A stretch of DNA of 64,000 nt from Bradyrhizobium erythrophlei (GTDB taxonomy: Bacteria > Pseudomonadota > Alphaproteobacteria > Rhizobiales > Xanthobacteraceae). Within the stretch, counting starts at the first letter, position 1; each line of letters starts with the position of its first letter. The notes beneath the pieces are model-generated. The model did no database searches. It was not told where the DNA came from and worked only from the letters and a program-made list of their open reading frames with translations. The stretch is from the NCBI GenBank assembly GCA_900129675.1, contig FSRD01000002.1:806001-870000 (forward strand), written 5' to 3'. The position numbers were made by a program, and so were the translations under genes. Of the stretch, positions 27,541-35,372 are shown in pieces.

Positions 27541-28080
27541 TCAGGCCGCACGTACTCCGTCCAAGAAAGTGGCCATCTGATCGCGAAAGGCGTTTGTCTC
27601 TTTGATTTGGGTGGACCTCTTGCGGCTTGCTGGCTTCTTACTCGCTACCGGATCGCCACCAGCTTGCAGTCGCGATGTCAGAGACCCGCGATATCGATGA
27701 CGGAGGGTACGATTGAAATTCGACGGCGTGTTTGATGTTCTGGTGAAATGTTGGGATGAAAACGGAGAAGCAGCGGACGACCATTCGGGACGTTACGAGC
27801 GAGTAGGGGATGATGCATTCCTGGTGGCCGCAGCCAAGTCGCGGTGCGGAGAGGCGCCTGTCACGTGGCTGCTGCCGACCATCACCGACATGCCGATGAC
27901 CACAAGCAGTGCGATGCCAGCCCAAAAGCCGATCTGCTTTGCTTGTGAGAAGAAGATCGCATCGACGTCTCATCGATGTAGATGCCGCCGCCAATAATCC
28001 GGTTGTACGGTTTGAATTCGGCAGCAAAGGTGAGTTTTGGCACCGGCTCCTCGCTGCCCGGACGCGGGAAACGTCTGGAA
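27541..28080 (-). pseudogene. Methyl-accepting chemotaxis protein remnant (Cache domain plus tail)
   Basis: On the minus strand from about 28080 one frame reads RFPRPGSEEPVPKLTFAAEF and KPYNRIIGGGIYID, the signature of a small Cache sensor domain. The frame then shifts and continues VDAIFFSQAKQIGFWAGIAL (start of the second membrane helix) to a stop at 27793. Near 27541-27600 a further piece reads FRDQMATFLDGVRAA, which resembles the extreme C-terminus of such receptors. The HAMP and signalling domains are missing. The gene has lost most of its length. Confidence 0.65.
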
Positions 28081-28087
28081 TAAGGGC

Positions 28088-28252
28088 CGGCGAACGGTCC
28101 GGCGTGGCGACTGAGAGGTGGTTGCGAGCCGGGACCGTTGAGCGGGCGCCGGGAGGCAATGGAATCGCCGGCTCTCGATCACGTGCGTTCCGGCGGCCGT
28201 GGCCTCAAGAGGCAGATCTCCAGTCGATACGATCTAGCATATAGATGATACC
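28088..28252 (+). repeat. Long direct repeat, copy 1, with internal inverted arms
   Basis: About 165 nt resembling 28727-28894. Shared blocks are GGCGAACGGTCC, GCGAGCCGGGACCGTT, and the block around GCGGCC[AG]TGGCCTCAAGA, ending in a GATACGAT...GCATA motif. AACGGTCC (28093-28100) and GGACCGTT (28132-28139) can pair. Confidence 0.55.
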
Positions 28253-28265
28253 AGCTGACATTCAG
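28227..28265 (+). promoter_or_regulatory. Two-part putative operator, orphan copy near 28.2 kb
   Basis: GATACGATCTAGCATAT is followed by ACATTCA exactly 32 nt after its first base. Downstream sequence continues with CGCTCCGCAATCGGT, as in the leaders of the exported-peptide genes at 29158 and 34864, but no gene follows, so the coding part has been lost. Confidence 0.5.
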
Positions 28266-28368
28266 ACTCTCGTGTCGGGCTCATACGGTCGCTCCGCAAT
28301 CGGTCCCTTAAGTTTGCCAGAATCTAAGAAGCAAATCGTGTGGTCGGATGCATGAGAACCCGAGACTG

Positions 28369-28415
28369 CCGCTCCACCATCACCAGCCCCGGACCCGCGG
28401 TGGAGCGGGTTTTTT
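28369..28415 (+). terminator. Intrinsic terminator
   Basis: CCGCTCCACC (28369-28378) pairs with GGTGGAGCGG (28399-28408), followed by GTTTTTT. It lies after the orphan operator copy, as if it once ended the lost peptide gene. Confidence 0.75.
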
Positions 28416-28530
28416 CGGCGGCCTGCAGTCTCGTCACCTTCCCGGCGACCCCACCTCAGAGAACGCCACCCGTTAGCGGAGCCCGACCAGTTCAGTTTGG
28501 TAGCTTCATGGTTCGAGTCCTTGATAGCCA

Positions 28531-28710
28531 CTAGGGCGCTAACGATCCGTAGGGGCCGGCGGCATACTTGATCTTCCCGTCCACCATGGTGAGAACGGAG
28601 CCGATTGTGCCGATCTCATCGATCGGCACCTGCATATAATCTTTATCGAGAACTGCGAGGTCGGCAAGCTCGCCGACCTCAAGCGCATCGCGTTTGCTCC
28701 GCTTAGCCTG
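28531..28710 (-). pseudogene. C-terminal fragment of an amidohydrolase (family 3)
   Basis: About 55 codons read DALEVGELADLAVLDKDYMQ, VPIDEIGTIGSVLTMVDGKI and KYAAGPYGSLAP before a stop at 28531. This is the characteristic end of metal-dependent amidohydrolases of the YtcJ type, where the TIM-barrel protein returns to its small beta domain. Nothing of the catalytic barrel is present upstream. Confidence 0.8.
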
Positions 28711-28726
28711 ATAGGCGCATGATAAT

Positions 28727-28894
28727 GGGCGAACGGTCCCAGCCCGCACGGCTGGGGCTGGAGGTTAGCGAGCCGGGACCGTTCTGCGGGCTTAGGGGAC
28801 GAAGGAAAATTGCCTGCTATCCATCATCTGCGTTCGGGCGGCCATGGCCTCAAGAAGCAACCCTCAAAGTTGATACGATTTGGCATACGGATGA
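28727..28894 (+). repeat. Long direct repeat, copy 2, with perfect inverted arms
   Basis: Second copy of the 165-nt repeat at 28088. Here AACGGTCCC (28732-28740) and GGGACCGTT (28775-28783) are perfect inverses across 34 nt that contain a smaller hairpin (AGCCCGCACGGCTGGGGCT). A degenerate GATACGATTTGGCATA element at 28872 lies at its end. Confidence 0.55.
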
Positions 28895-29051
28895 TACTTC
28901 CTGCATCCGGGCAATCTCGCGAGCGACGAGCGGCGGCCTCTGATCGATGCGTAAGGGTGCGCCACCGGAGCAGCGCAGCCGACGCCGCAGCGTCATCATC
29001 TCGAACAGATTCGGCTGAGCCGATCGATCGCGGCCAGGGAAACTCAAGTTC

Positions 29052-29090
29052 GAGACGATCCAGCATGTGGACGACACTCGCTGGCATTCA
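29052..29090 (+). promoter_or_regulatory. Two-part putative operator of the 29.2 kb exported-peptide gene
   Basis: GAGACGATCCAGCATGT with GCATTCA 32 nt from its first base, ending 67 nt before ATG 29158. The stretch from 29044 to the ATG closely matches that before the paralog at 34864. Confidence 0.65.
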
Positions 29091-29482
29091 GGGTCTGATC
29101 TCAGGCCCTTACGTTCACTCCGCAATCGTTGCTCAACGCAAACGAAGGAGTGTCCAAATGTATCGTCTTTCAATTGTCGCCGTCGCAGCCGTTCTGTCGG
29201 CACTGACGGCAACCCCGGTGGCCTTCGCCAAGGAGCATGACCACGTCCGTAAAGCGCCGCAGTACATCAACATCGTTCGTCCCAGCCAAGGCTACGCCAT
29301 TCCGCGATGGTCCTACGCGGCGGCTCGACCGCCGGTCCACCACGACGCTACCCCTAGCTACTTTCCGGCGCAAAATTGAAGCGCTCGGTTTTTGCGGGAG
29401 AATCGCTCAGGGCATGGAAAACTGCAAGGTCGGACAGATTTGAAATTGACAGGGGCGACTGCGGTCTGATTCATTCTTGTGA

Positions 29483-29827
29483 ATGGTTCGAGATCGATCC
29501 CTTCGAGCGCGCGAGAAGCTTGTCGGCAAGCTGCCGGTCACCGGCGAATTGCTGCGTGGCTCGCTGCTGGAGCGCACCGTCCGACATACCAAAGACTGCC
29601 CGAAATGCGCGCGTGGCGAAGGGCACCGGGTGTTTGTTCTGACGGTCACCTATGCTGGTGGACGCACGCGGCAACTCAGCGTGCGTCGCGAGCGCGTCGC
29701 CGAGGTTCGCCGCTGGCTGAGCAACTATCAGAAGCTGAAGCAATCGATCGAGACCATTTGCGAACTCAATCATGATTTGCTGCGTCCGGAGCCGCGTCGA
29801 AGGCGCTCGGGAGGACAGCGTGATTGA
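29483..29827 (+). CDS. DUF6788-type accessory protein of the IS
   Basis: A 114-residue basic protein: LVGKLPVTGELLRGSLLERT, then a putative metal site CPKCARGEGH, then VLTVTYAGGRTRQLSVRRER and a helical end. Proteins of this kind are commonly encoded beside transposases and have no known role; binding of the IS ends or of the transposase is a guess. The gene lies inside the 29361-31341 element and its TGA at 29825 overlaps the region of the transposase start, which implies coupled translation. Confidence 0.7.
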   Translation: MVRDRSLRAREKLVGKLPVTGELLRGSLLERTVRHTKDCPKCARGEGHRVFVLTVTYAGGRTRQLSVRRERVAEVRRWLSNYQKLKQSIETICELNHDLLRPEPRRRRSGGQRD

Positions 29828-29828
29828 G

Positions 29829-31235
29829 ATGCGCCGAGCGCAGCTCAGCTTTGGTGACGGGTTGATCGCCGAAGAAGTGAGCGATCTTCGCGAAGGTTGG
29901 ATGGAACACGCCGACCGGGTGCTGGCGGATGAACAGATCGTAGCTGCGGTGTACGAAGCGCTGGCGAGGCGGCATCCCAAGAGCCGCGGTCGCGGTCGGT
30001 TGGGCGCGCCGGCCGAGATGGTGTTGCGCTTATTGATCCTCAAGCACATCCGCAACTGGAGCTATGGCGTGCTGGAGCGCGAGGTGCGCGCCAATCTGGT
30101 GTACCGCGACTTCACCCGCGTCGGCGCCGGCAAGACACCCGATGCAAAGACGATGGGACGTTGGGGTCTGGCAGTGGGGCCCGAGGTGGTCAAGCAGATT
30201 CACCAAAGGCTGGTGAAGCTGGCTCAAGCCAACGGGTTGGCAGCGGGGCGCAGAATGCGCGTGGACACCACCGTGGTGGAGACCAACGTCCACTATCCGA
30301 CCGATTCGAGCTTGTTGGGCGATGGCGTGCGGGTTCTGATCCGCACCATGAAAAGGATTGGCAAGATCGCCGGCGAGACTGGCGCCAAGCTGCGCGACCG
30401 CAGTCGCAGCGTGAAGCTGCGGGTCCTGGACATCGCCCGGGCGGCGCGCTCCAGAGCCAAGCAGAGCCGGGAGAAGCTCAATCGATCCTATGGCAAGCTG
30501 CTCAATGCGACCAGCCGAGTGGTGGGACAGGCGAAGCGGTTCTCCAAAGAGGTCGCCAGAGGAACCAAGCGCGCAAGGAACGTCCTGCAGCAGTTGGTGC
30601 TCGAAGGCCTGCGCCAGGAGCTCGACGCGATGGTGCCGCTGGTCAAGCAAGTGATGAAGCAGACGAGAGCGCGTATCTTCCGCGGCGACACACACGCCGA
30701 AGGCAAGATACTCAGCCTGTTCGAGCCATCGACGGAGATCATTCGCAAAGGCAAGGCCGGCAAGCCGAACGAGTTCGGCAAGATGGTGAAGTTGCAGGAG
30801 GCCGAGGACCAGATCGTGATCGACTACGAGGTCTATGATCGGCGTCCGAGCGATTCGGACCTGCTGATAGCCGCCATCGAGATGCATCGAGCAATGCTGG
30901 GGCGTCCGCCGCACATGGTGGCAGCAGATGCCGCATTCTACTCCGCCAAGAACGAGGCGGCAGCGAACGCCCAGGGCGTCAAGCGCGTCTGCATTCCCAA
31001 CCGTTCGACCAAGAGCCCCGAGCGCAAACGAGAGCAGAGGAAGCGCTGGTTCCGCAACGGACAGAAATGGCGGACCGGATGCGAGGGACGCATCAGCGTG
31101 GTCAAGCGGCGACACGGGCTCGATCGCTGCCACTACAAAGGCGATGCCGGAATGAAGCGTTGGGTCGGGCTCGGCGTCATCGCCGACAACATCGTCAACA
31201 TCGGTCGCGCAATGGAAAAACAATCCGTCCAGTAG
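29829..31235 (+). CDS. ISNCY-family transposase
   Basis: A 468-residue transposase that I place in the ISNCY group. The N-terminal DNA-binding part includes EMVLRLLILKHIRNWSYGVL and VRANLVYRDFTRVG. The catalytic core has MRVDTTVVETNVHYPTDSSL (first Asp), a long basic helical insertion, then PHMVAADAAFYSAKNE (second Asp) and WRTGCEGRISVVKRRHGL (Glu). The start is ATG 29829, with an in-frame GTG at 29820 overlapping the preceding gene. It appears intact and the perfect target duplication indicates a fairly recent insertion. Confidence 0.88.
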   Translation: MRRAQLSFGDGLIAEEVSDLREGWMEHADRVLADEQIVAAVYEALARRHPKSRGRGRLGAPAEMVLRLLILKHIRNWSYGVLEREVRANLVYRDFTRVGAGKTPDAKTMGRWGLAVGPEVVKQIHQRLVKLAQANGLAAGRRMRVDTTVVETNVHYPTDSSLLGDGVRVLIRTMKRIGKIAGETGAKLRDRSRSVKLRVLDIARAARSRAKQSREKLNRSYGKLLNATSRVVGQAKRFSKEVARGTKRARNVLQQLVLEGLRQELDAMVPLVKQVMKQTRARIFRGDTHAEGKILSLFEPSTEIIRKGKAGKPNEFGKMVKLQEAEDQIVIDYEVYDRRPSDSDLLIAAIEMHRAMLGRPPHMVAADAAFYSAKNEAAANAQGVKRVCIPNRSTKSPERKREQRKRWFRNGQKWRTGCEGRISVVKRRHGLDRCHYKGDAGMKRWVGLGVIADNIVNIGRAMEKQSVQ

Positions 31236-31260
31236 GCGCCTCAATCTAAGCCAACTCGGG

Positions 31261-31290
31261 CCCGCCGCTCACCCCGGCGGGTTTTGTTTT
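31261..31290 (+). terminator. Intrinsic terminator after the transposase
   Basis: CCCGCCG (31261-31267) pairs with CGGCGGG (31275-31281) and is followed by TTTTGTTTT. It lies 26 nt after the transposase stop, inside the IS. Confidence 0.75.
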
Positions 31291-31556
31291 GCGGCAACCA
31301 ACTGACCTCAATCCCGGAAACGTCAATTTTGCGCCGGAAAGTAGCTACAACGATCCGTCCAAGTTTGGCGGCGGCGTTGCCGGTGACGCGCTGAGGCTTC
31401 GAGATGCCAGCACCGCGCGCGCCTGGATGCGATCAGCTAGCGCGTTCACTAACATAGGATTGGGACAGTTTGCGTAAGTTAGTGCGTCTTCGGTGCTTTC
31501 TGCGACGGCGGGTCGTTTTGTTGGAAACTCGCTGCGGGAATTAGGACGGCCAAATC

Positions 31557-31690
31557 ATGAATGTGCTAATCGGCAGGCGGGCTGCGGAAACATGGCCCAT
31601 CGATCGCTTGCGGCGATATGAGCGGAATTCGCGGCGGCATTCGGCCGAGCAAATCGCGGCATCTATCCGGCAATGGGGCCAGCCGTGCTG
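31557..31690 (+). pseudogene. ParB-like domain fragment of a phage-type DNA methylase
   Basis: About 43 codons starting near ATG 31557 read RAAETWPIDRLRRYERNSRR and HSAEQIAASIRQWGQP. This matches the opening of ParB/Srx-domain proteins fused to DNA methyltransferases in prophages and islands. Homology stops at about 31690 and the methylase is absent. Confidence 0.6.
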
Positions 31691-31809
31691 GCGACTGAAC
31701 AGGCTACGCGTCTCACGTCTGCGTGAGGCTCGTAACCGTTGGATGCCTGGCTCCGAATTCATTGCAGAAGCGCAAATGAATGCTCTTAGAAAGATGATGG
31801 AGTCGGTTG

Positions 31810-32073
31810 ATGTCGATCAACACAGGCCTTTTGGCTGTTTCGCTCTTGATGCCGCTCGTTCTGGCATCGGCGACCGCTAATGCAGGAAGTACAATTTCCG
31901 ACAGGAGTTATTGGCCAAGCGAGGCCAGGCGAACCGAGCCGGGCCGAACGGTCATCTTGCGACGCGACCTAAATTCTGCGTTCGCCTATGGTCAGGAATC
32001 CTTGCCACCCGCACTGGGACCGAACGCTGGCGCATCAGCCTGGCCTTATCACGGAGGCCCCAAGTCCCGCTAG
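31810..32073 (+). CDS. Small exported protein, unknown function
   Basis: An 87-residue protein with a clear signal peptide (MSINTGLLAVSLLMPLVLAS, cleavage after ANA) and a mature part containing SYWPSEARRTEPGRTVILRR and ending GASAWPYHGGPKSR. I recall bradyrhizobial exported proteins with the GGPKS ending, with no assigned role. The ATG at 31810 has GGAG seven bases upstream; an in-frame TTG at 31807 is less likely. It has no two-part operator in front, unlike the other exported genes here. Confidence 0.6.
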   Translation: MSINTGLLAVSLLMPLVLASATANAGSTISDRSYWPSEARRTEPGRTVILRRDLNSAFAYGQESLPPALGPNAGASAWPYHGGPKSR

Positions 32074-32275
32074 TTCCTCCAACGGCCGATCTCCGCTGCT
32101 GGGAGTTGTCCGATGCCGCCGCGCCTGCAATAGCAAACCTCTGCGGCAGGCTCGACGGCATTGCGCTCCTGCGAACGGAAGCAATTGCGAATTGTGGCTC
32201 CTATCCAGCGCGTTTCCGGGCTCTGCCGCGACACAGCCGTCTGAGCCCATCTGCCTGAGCAGGGGGCTGCGATTT

Positions 32276-32314
32276 GAGACGAATGAGCACATAAGAGATA
32301 TTTGCCGACATTCA
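32276..32314 (+). promoter_or_regulatory. Two-part putative operator near 32.3 kb
   Basis: GAGACGAATGAGCACAT with ACATTCA 32 nt from its first base. The first gene downstream is now an MFS relic (32374) and then the intact AhpD-like gene at 32734. It may have controlled either. Confidence 0.55.
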
Positions 32315-32373
32315 ATTCATCTTCCGGGTCAGTACGGTCAAGCCGTAATTGCCGTTTGCGGTAGAGAGCTCGG

Positions 32374-32644
32374 ATGACCGACCCAATTTCGCTCAGTGCG
32401 AGCGAACATCAGCTCCAGCTTCCCTGTCCCGTAATCGCCTCAACAATCGGCAGCGCCATCGAGTGGTACGATTTCTTTCTATCAGCACCCTCACTGGGCT
32501 CGTGTTCGCAAAGCCACCGCGATCGCAGTCTATATCGCGCTGTGCGCCGTCATCACGCTCGGCGCAACCGCCGCGATGACCGACCATACCGGCAAGGATA
32601 TTTCGGGAGAATATCGGACGCCGAGATCACGCGCGCAGATGTGA
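32374..32644 (+). pseudogene. MFS transporter reduced to its two ends
   Basis: The start reads MTDPISLSASEHQLQL then VIASTIGSAIEWYDFFL, the first helix of MHS-type metabolite:H+ symporters; another frame continues TLTGLVFAK. Near 32520 the sequence jumps to AIAVYIALCAVITLGATAAM and TDHTGKDISGEY, the last helix and tail of the same family. About 350 codons are deleted in between, with frameshifts. Confidence 0.75.
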
Positions 32645-32733
32645 TTTGCCCGGCGCTCGCCGTTCCCCCCAATCTAGTGTCATGTGATGCGCATAACGAT
32701 GCGTGACCGATACATGCGACAGGAGAAGAAGTG

Positions 32734-33045
32734 ATGTTCGATATGGCCAAGCTCAAGAACCTCAAGAAGCTGGACGAAGGAAGCCCGCAAGCGATGAAGG
32801 CTTTTTGGGCCTTCGACAAGGCCGTTTTTCAGGAAGGCGCGGTCTCTTCGCTGAACAAGCAGCTGATGGCCGTTGCGGTCGCGCTGACCACGCAGTGCCC
32901 TTATTGCATCGAAATTCATACTAAGGAGGCGCGAAAAGCCGGAGCGACCGACGAGCAACTCGCCGAAACGGCTCTTGTTGCCGCCGCCATTCGTGCGGGC
33001 GGTGCGGTTACCCACGCTGCACATTTGTTCGATGGATCAGTCTGA
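32734..33045 (+). CDS. Carboxymuconolactone decarboxylase/AhpD-like protein
   Basis: A 103-residue helical protein of the AhpD-like family, with the redox motif QCPYCIEIHTKEARKAGAT (CxxC plus His three residues on, about residues 51-57). Members reduce peroxides or peroxiredoxins, or act in decarboxylation when the Cys pair is absent; here the Cys pair favours a redox role. The ATG at 32734 follows AGGAG by eight bases, with a GTG directly before it. A larger paralog at 44844-45369 has lost the same motif. A copy of the two-part operator lies 420 nt upstream. Confidence 0.85.
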   Translation: MFDMAKLKNLKKLDEGSPQAMKAFWAFDKAVFQEGAVSSLNKQLMAVAVALTTQCPYCIEIHTKEARKAGATDEQLAETALVAAAIRAGGAVTHAAHLFDGSV

Positions 33046-33290
33046 CGGCAGCCCGCGCGGGGTATCGGACAAGCGGTCAGAGCGCGCAAGACCGCTGAGC
33101 ATCGGCGCCATGTCCACGCAGCGTTAATCTTATCTGAAAGTGCAGTTAAGGCCGTAACGATCGCGCGGTCTTTGGGGCGCACAGGAGCCAAAATAGATTC
33201 TTGCGCACGATCCCAACCCCTTCCTAAAACGAATCAGGATCGTATTGTCAGCGTAAAGAAGTCAATGAGTTTGAACCTAATGTGACCCAC

Positions 33291-33518
33291 CTAGATTGTC
33301 TTGTCGACGGAGCGTCTTCTCGTCCAGGTCGTGTGCTGAGGCGGATAGGCCGGCTCGGCTTCGATCGCAGCATGGCTTGATGTGCGCGGAAGCGCGCGAT
33401 CCATGATTTGCGCGATGAAGCGGGAGTCGTGGATCATCACCGGCCTTTTCGGCTCGTGTGGCATCGGCACGATCGAGAGCATTGGAGTTTCGATATCGAG
33501 GGAGAGGGAAAGTTTCAT
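33291..33518 (-). CDS. Small hypothetical protein
   Basis: A 75-residue soluble-looking protein (MKLSLSLDIETPMLSIVPMP, HEPKRPVMIHDSRFIAQIMD) with no signal peptide and a basic C-terminus. I do not recognise it. The ATG follows CTAGGAGACTTGGA, and the gene starts ten nt after the stop of the gene at 33529-33744, so the two form a small operon behind the two-part operator at 33819-33857. Confidence 0.55.
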   Translation of the reverse strand: MKLSLSLDIETPMLSIVPMPHEPKRPVMIHDSRFIAQIMDRALPRTSSHAAIEAEPAYPPQHTTWTRRRSVDKTI

Positions 33519-33528
33519 TCCAAGTCTC

Positions 33529-33744
33529 CTAGAAAATGGCTCGCTTTGCGATCTTCTTGTTCAATGCCGTGGCCGCCCTCAAAAGCAGATCTGCTTTGGC
33601 GATAGGAGGACCGCTGTACTGCGACATCGCATGGAAATTCGGGCGCTGAAGACCACGATGGACACCGCTCAGGAAGGAACCGGCAAGGACGAGACCTGCG
33701 CTGGCCGTGCGGATCGAGCGCTTCAGGATCGAAATGCGGGACAT
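33529..33744 (-). CDS. Small exported or membrane protein
   Basis: A 71-residue protein with a basic start and hydrophobic stretch (MSRISILKRSIRTASAGLVL, AGSFLSG) that could be a signal or anchor, followed by a polar tail ending ALNKKIAKRAIF. No family is recognised. The ATG 33744 follows CCAAGGAGAGTCACC, and the leader (GGTGACAC, CGGAGTTGCTCAT) matches those of the genes at 19378 and 48584. First gene of a two-gene operon, with a LysR relic directly upstream on the same strand. Confidence 0.55.
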   Translation of the reverse strand: MSRISILKRSIRTASAGLVLAGSFLSGVHRGLQRPNFHAMSQYSGPPIAKADLLLRAATALNKKIAKRAIF

Positions 33745-33818
33745 GGTGACTCTCCTTGGAAGGAGGCTCGGAATGAGCAACTCCGTCGCGTGTCACCGTA
33801 CTCATCGGCCGAATGTGT

Positions 33819-33857
33819 TGAATGCCGCCCGGCATCAAAGAGATGCTGGTCCGTCTC
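33819..33857 (-). promoter_or_regulatory. Two-part putative operator near 33.8 kb
   Basis: On the minus strand GAGACGGACCAGCATCT with GCATTCA 32 nt from its first base, ending 74 nt before ATG 33744. It falls between the LysR relic and the two small genes. Confidence 0.6.
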
Positions 33858-33897
33858 ACCGGCCGCTGCAGACGCGTTCACACCAGACGGCCGTACG

Positions 33898-34445
33898 TCA
33901 TGTGTTGAACGTAGGTTCGAAGAACTCCACAAACGCGCGTGCCTTGGCCGTCGCGGCGCGCCCGGTCGCAAACTCCGCGCAACAGGTCGAGCGCCAGGGG
34001 GCTCGATCGCAACAGGACTGCACGGACGGTGCCCGATCGTGGTTCGGGACTGAACAGCCGCTCCGACGCGATGGTCGGGCCCACATCGGCAAGCACCGCG
34101 GCCCTCACGCTTCCGCGGCGGTCACCCGCAATCTGCTTTGAACGGTGACGGTCAATTCCGAACTGTCGCGCTGAAACGACCAGACGCTGCCTTCGCCCTG
34201 GAGATGGACGACGGCCTGCTTGCTCGGTTCAATGGGCGTAGACGGCGTGCCGGACGATGGAAGTAGGCTGGCGTGCCCAAGACGAGGCGTTTGCATCGTG
34301 CGATACGCGAGCGGTCAGGGCCGAGTCCATCAACCTTCCCATCCGGAAAGCCACATCGATACCCTCCTCGACGAGGTCGATCTGGGCGTCGTCCTGAACG
34401 ATCTCGAGGCCCAGCCGCTTGGCCCGCGCGAAGCCCATCGCCCTT
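33898..34445 (-). pseudogene. LysR-family regulator relic (effector domain only, several frameshifts)
   Basis: Pieces in three frames line up with the effector domain of one LysR subfamily: LGLEIVQDDAQIDLVEEGID with VAFRMGRLMDSALTAR, then QAVVHLQGEGSVWSFQRDSS with SRLRVTAAE, then TAKARAFVEFFEPTFN with a stop at 33898. The DNA-binding domain is missing. The same subfamily is represented by relics at 47700-48428 and 37421-37888. In this copy and the 47.7 kb copy a two-part operator and small exported genes follow on the same strand. Confidence 0.8.
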
Positions 34446-34755
34446 GAAATGACCCAGGCGCCGTCAGGGACGGCGAGTGACACTGTTCGCCTAACCAATA
34501 ATACTTGCTCTTCTTGTCGCGCAGCACGGGCGCAGGCACACCCACCTGTAAGGCGCCAGGATTCGCCGTCAACGCGCCCGAATCGCGATCGCATTTGAGA
34601 CGCGTTGGAGGTGTTGCTGTGCTGATCAAGGTCTCTGGCTACTGCTCCATTGCGATCACTGACCCCAAGCCCCCAGCGCGATGGAGCGGGATTTTCATTG
34701 TCGCAGCGCTCGAGACAATTTGGAACATGCGCGGCCGTGTGAGAACCTCAAGTTC
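34446..34755. other. Gap with a degenerate hairpin
   Basis: Contains GCTCCATTGC and GCGCGATGGAGC around 34650-34690 followed by GGGATTTT, a decayed version of the terminator arrangement at 28369. No gene seen. Confidence 0.3.
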
Positions 34756-34794
34756 GAGACGATCGGGCATATAATCAAGATTAGCTGGCATTCA
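34756..34794 (+). promoter_or_regulatory. Two-part putative operator of the 34.9 kb exported-peptide gene
   Basis: GAGACGATCGGGCATAT with GCATTCA 32 nt from its first base, ending 69 nt before ATG 34864. The surrounding 110 nt are about 80 percent identical by eye to the leader at 29044-29157. Confidence 0.65.
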
Positions 34795-34863
34795 GGGTCT
34801 GATCTCAGGCTCTTACGGTCATTCCGCAATGGTTGCTCGACGCAAACCAAAGGAGTGCTTCAA

Positions 34864-35094
34864 ATGTCCCGTCTTTCAGTTTTCGCCGCGGCAGCCGTAC
34901 TGTCAGCGCTGACGGCAACCCCGGTGGCCTTCGCCAAGGAGCATCACCACGTCCGCAAAGCGCCGCAGTTCGTCAACGAGCAGGTCCGTAACGCCCATGC
35001 TTCCGTCATCGCTCTGCCCGAGCGGCCGTCCAGTTATCTGCTGGGGGCGCCGTCCATGTATACGGGCGGCTGGTCGGCCCCCGCTGGTCATTGA
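34864..35094 (+). CDS. HVRKAP-type small exported protein
   Basis: A 76-residue protein with a signal peptide (MSRLSVFAAAAVLSALTATP, cleavage near AFA) and a mature part starting KEHHHVRKAPQFVNEQVRN, rich in His and basic residues at its start, then ALPERPSSYLLGAPSMYTGG. It is the intact paralog of the gene broken by the IS at 29158; their first 37 residues are nearly identical. The leader AACCAAAGGAGTGCTTCAA is shared too. A histidine-rich start might bind metal, but that is speculation. Function unknown. Confidence 0.7.
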   Translation: MSRLSVFAAAAVLSALTATPVAFAKEHHHVRKAPQFVNEQVRNAHASVIALPERPSSYLLGAPSMYTGGWSAPAGH

Positions 35095-35372
35095 TGCTAC
35101 GCGGCGCCGCGCAGTGGCGGCTGATCGCGCTGCCGCCGCGCGCTTCCAACATGATAGACAGGGAAAACGGAGAAGCGCCGCAGCTAGCCTTATCGCGTTG
35201 TTAGGCTCGGTTTCGACACTGCGGGCGCAAGCGTAATCGTAACGGCTCGATTCGTTGACCGAAGCTAGCGGTTTTTGCGATCCCACCGCTCCAGTACTGA
35301 TCCGGTCGCCGAGTTCTAAGAAGAAGGAGTTACGTTCATGGATAGCTCGAGCCCAAAGAGTGCGCTGTAAAA
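35095..35372. other. Spacer before the thioredoxin-like gene
   Basis: No gene or clear promoter. A purine-rich GAAGAAGGAG with an ATG at 35338 opens a ten-codon frame (MDSSSPKSAL) just ahead of the TlpA-like gene, which could be a leader peptide or chance. Confidence 0.3.

Larger units (their letters stand above)
29361..31341 (+). mobile_element. ISNCY-type insertion sequence with 6-bp target duplication
   Basis: The element is 1981 bp. Its ends are CTTTCCGGCGCAAAATTGA and the exact inverse (19 bp), flanked by TAGCTA on both sides. It carries a DUF6788 gene and an adjoining transposase gene plus a terminator-like hairpin near its right end. Confidence 0.88.
29158..31477 (+). pseudogene. HVRKAP-type exported peptide gene interrupted by an ISNCY-type element
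   Basis: The gene starts at 29158 after AACGAAGGAGTGTCCAA and encodes a signal peptide (MYRLSIVAVAAVLSALTATP, cleavage near AFA) and mature start KEHDHVRKAPQ. At 29355-29360 the target sequence TAGCTA is followed by the IS. The matching TAGCTA at 31342-31347 leads back into the same frame. Removing the IS and one TAGCTA gives ATPSYNDPSKFGGGVAGDAL and a stop at 31477, a protein of about 110 residues. In the present state translation would run into the IS end and stop at 29379 as SYFPAQN. Function unknown; a paralog is intact at 34864-35094. Confidence 0.85.

Noticed and set aside
28872..28910. A further copy of the two-part operator
   Set aside because: The first half is present (GATACGATTTGGCATA) but the second half is degraded and one base out of register, so I count it only as degenerate.
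29158..29379. The exported peptide ending SYFPAQN as a genuine complete gene
   Set aside because: Its last seven codons and stop lie in the inverted repeat of the IS; the native continuation is found after the element.
30030..31244. A 404-codon open frame antisense to the ISNCY-type transposase
   Set aside because: It is the complement of a well-supported transposase in a GC-rich region; it has no family signature, and long antisense frames are expected there.
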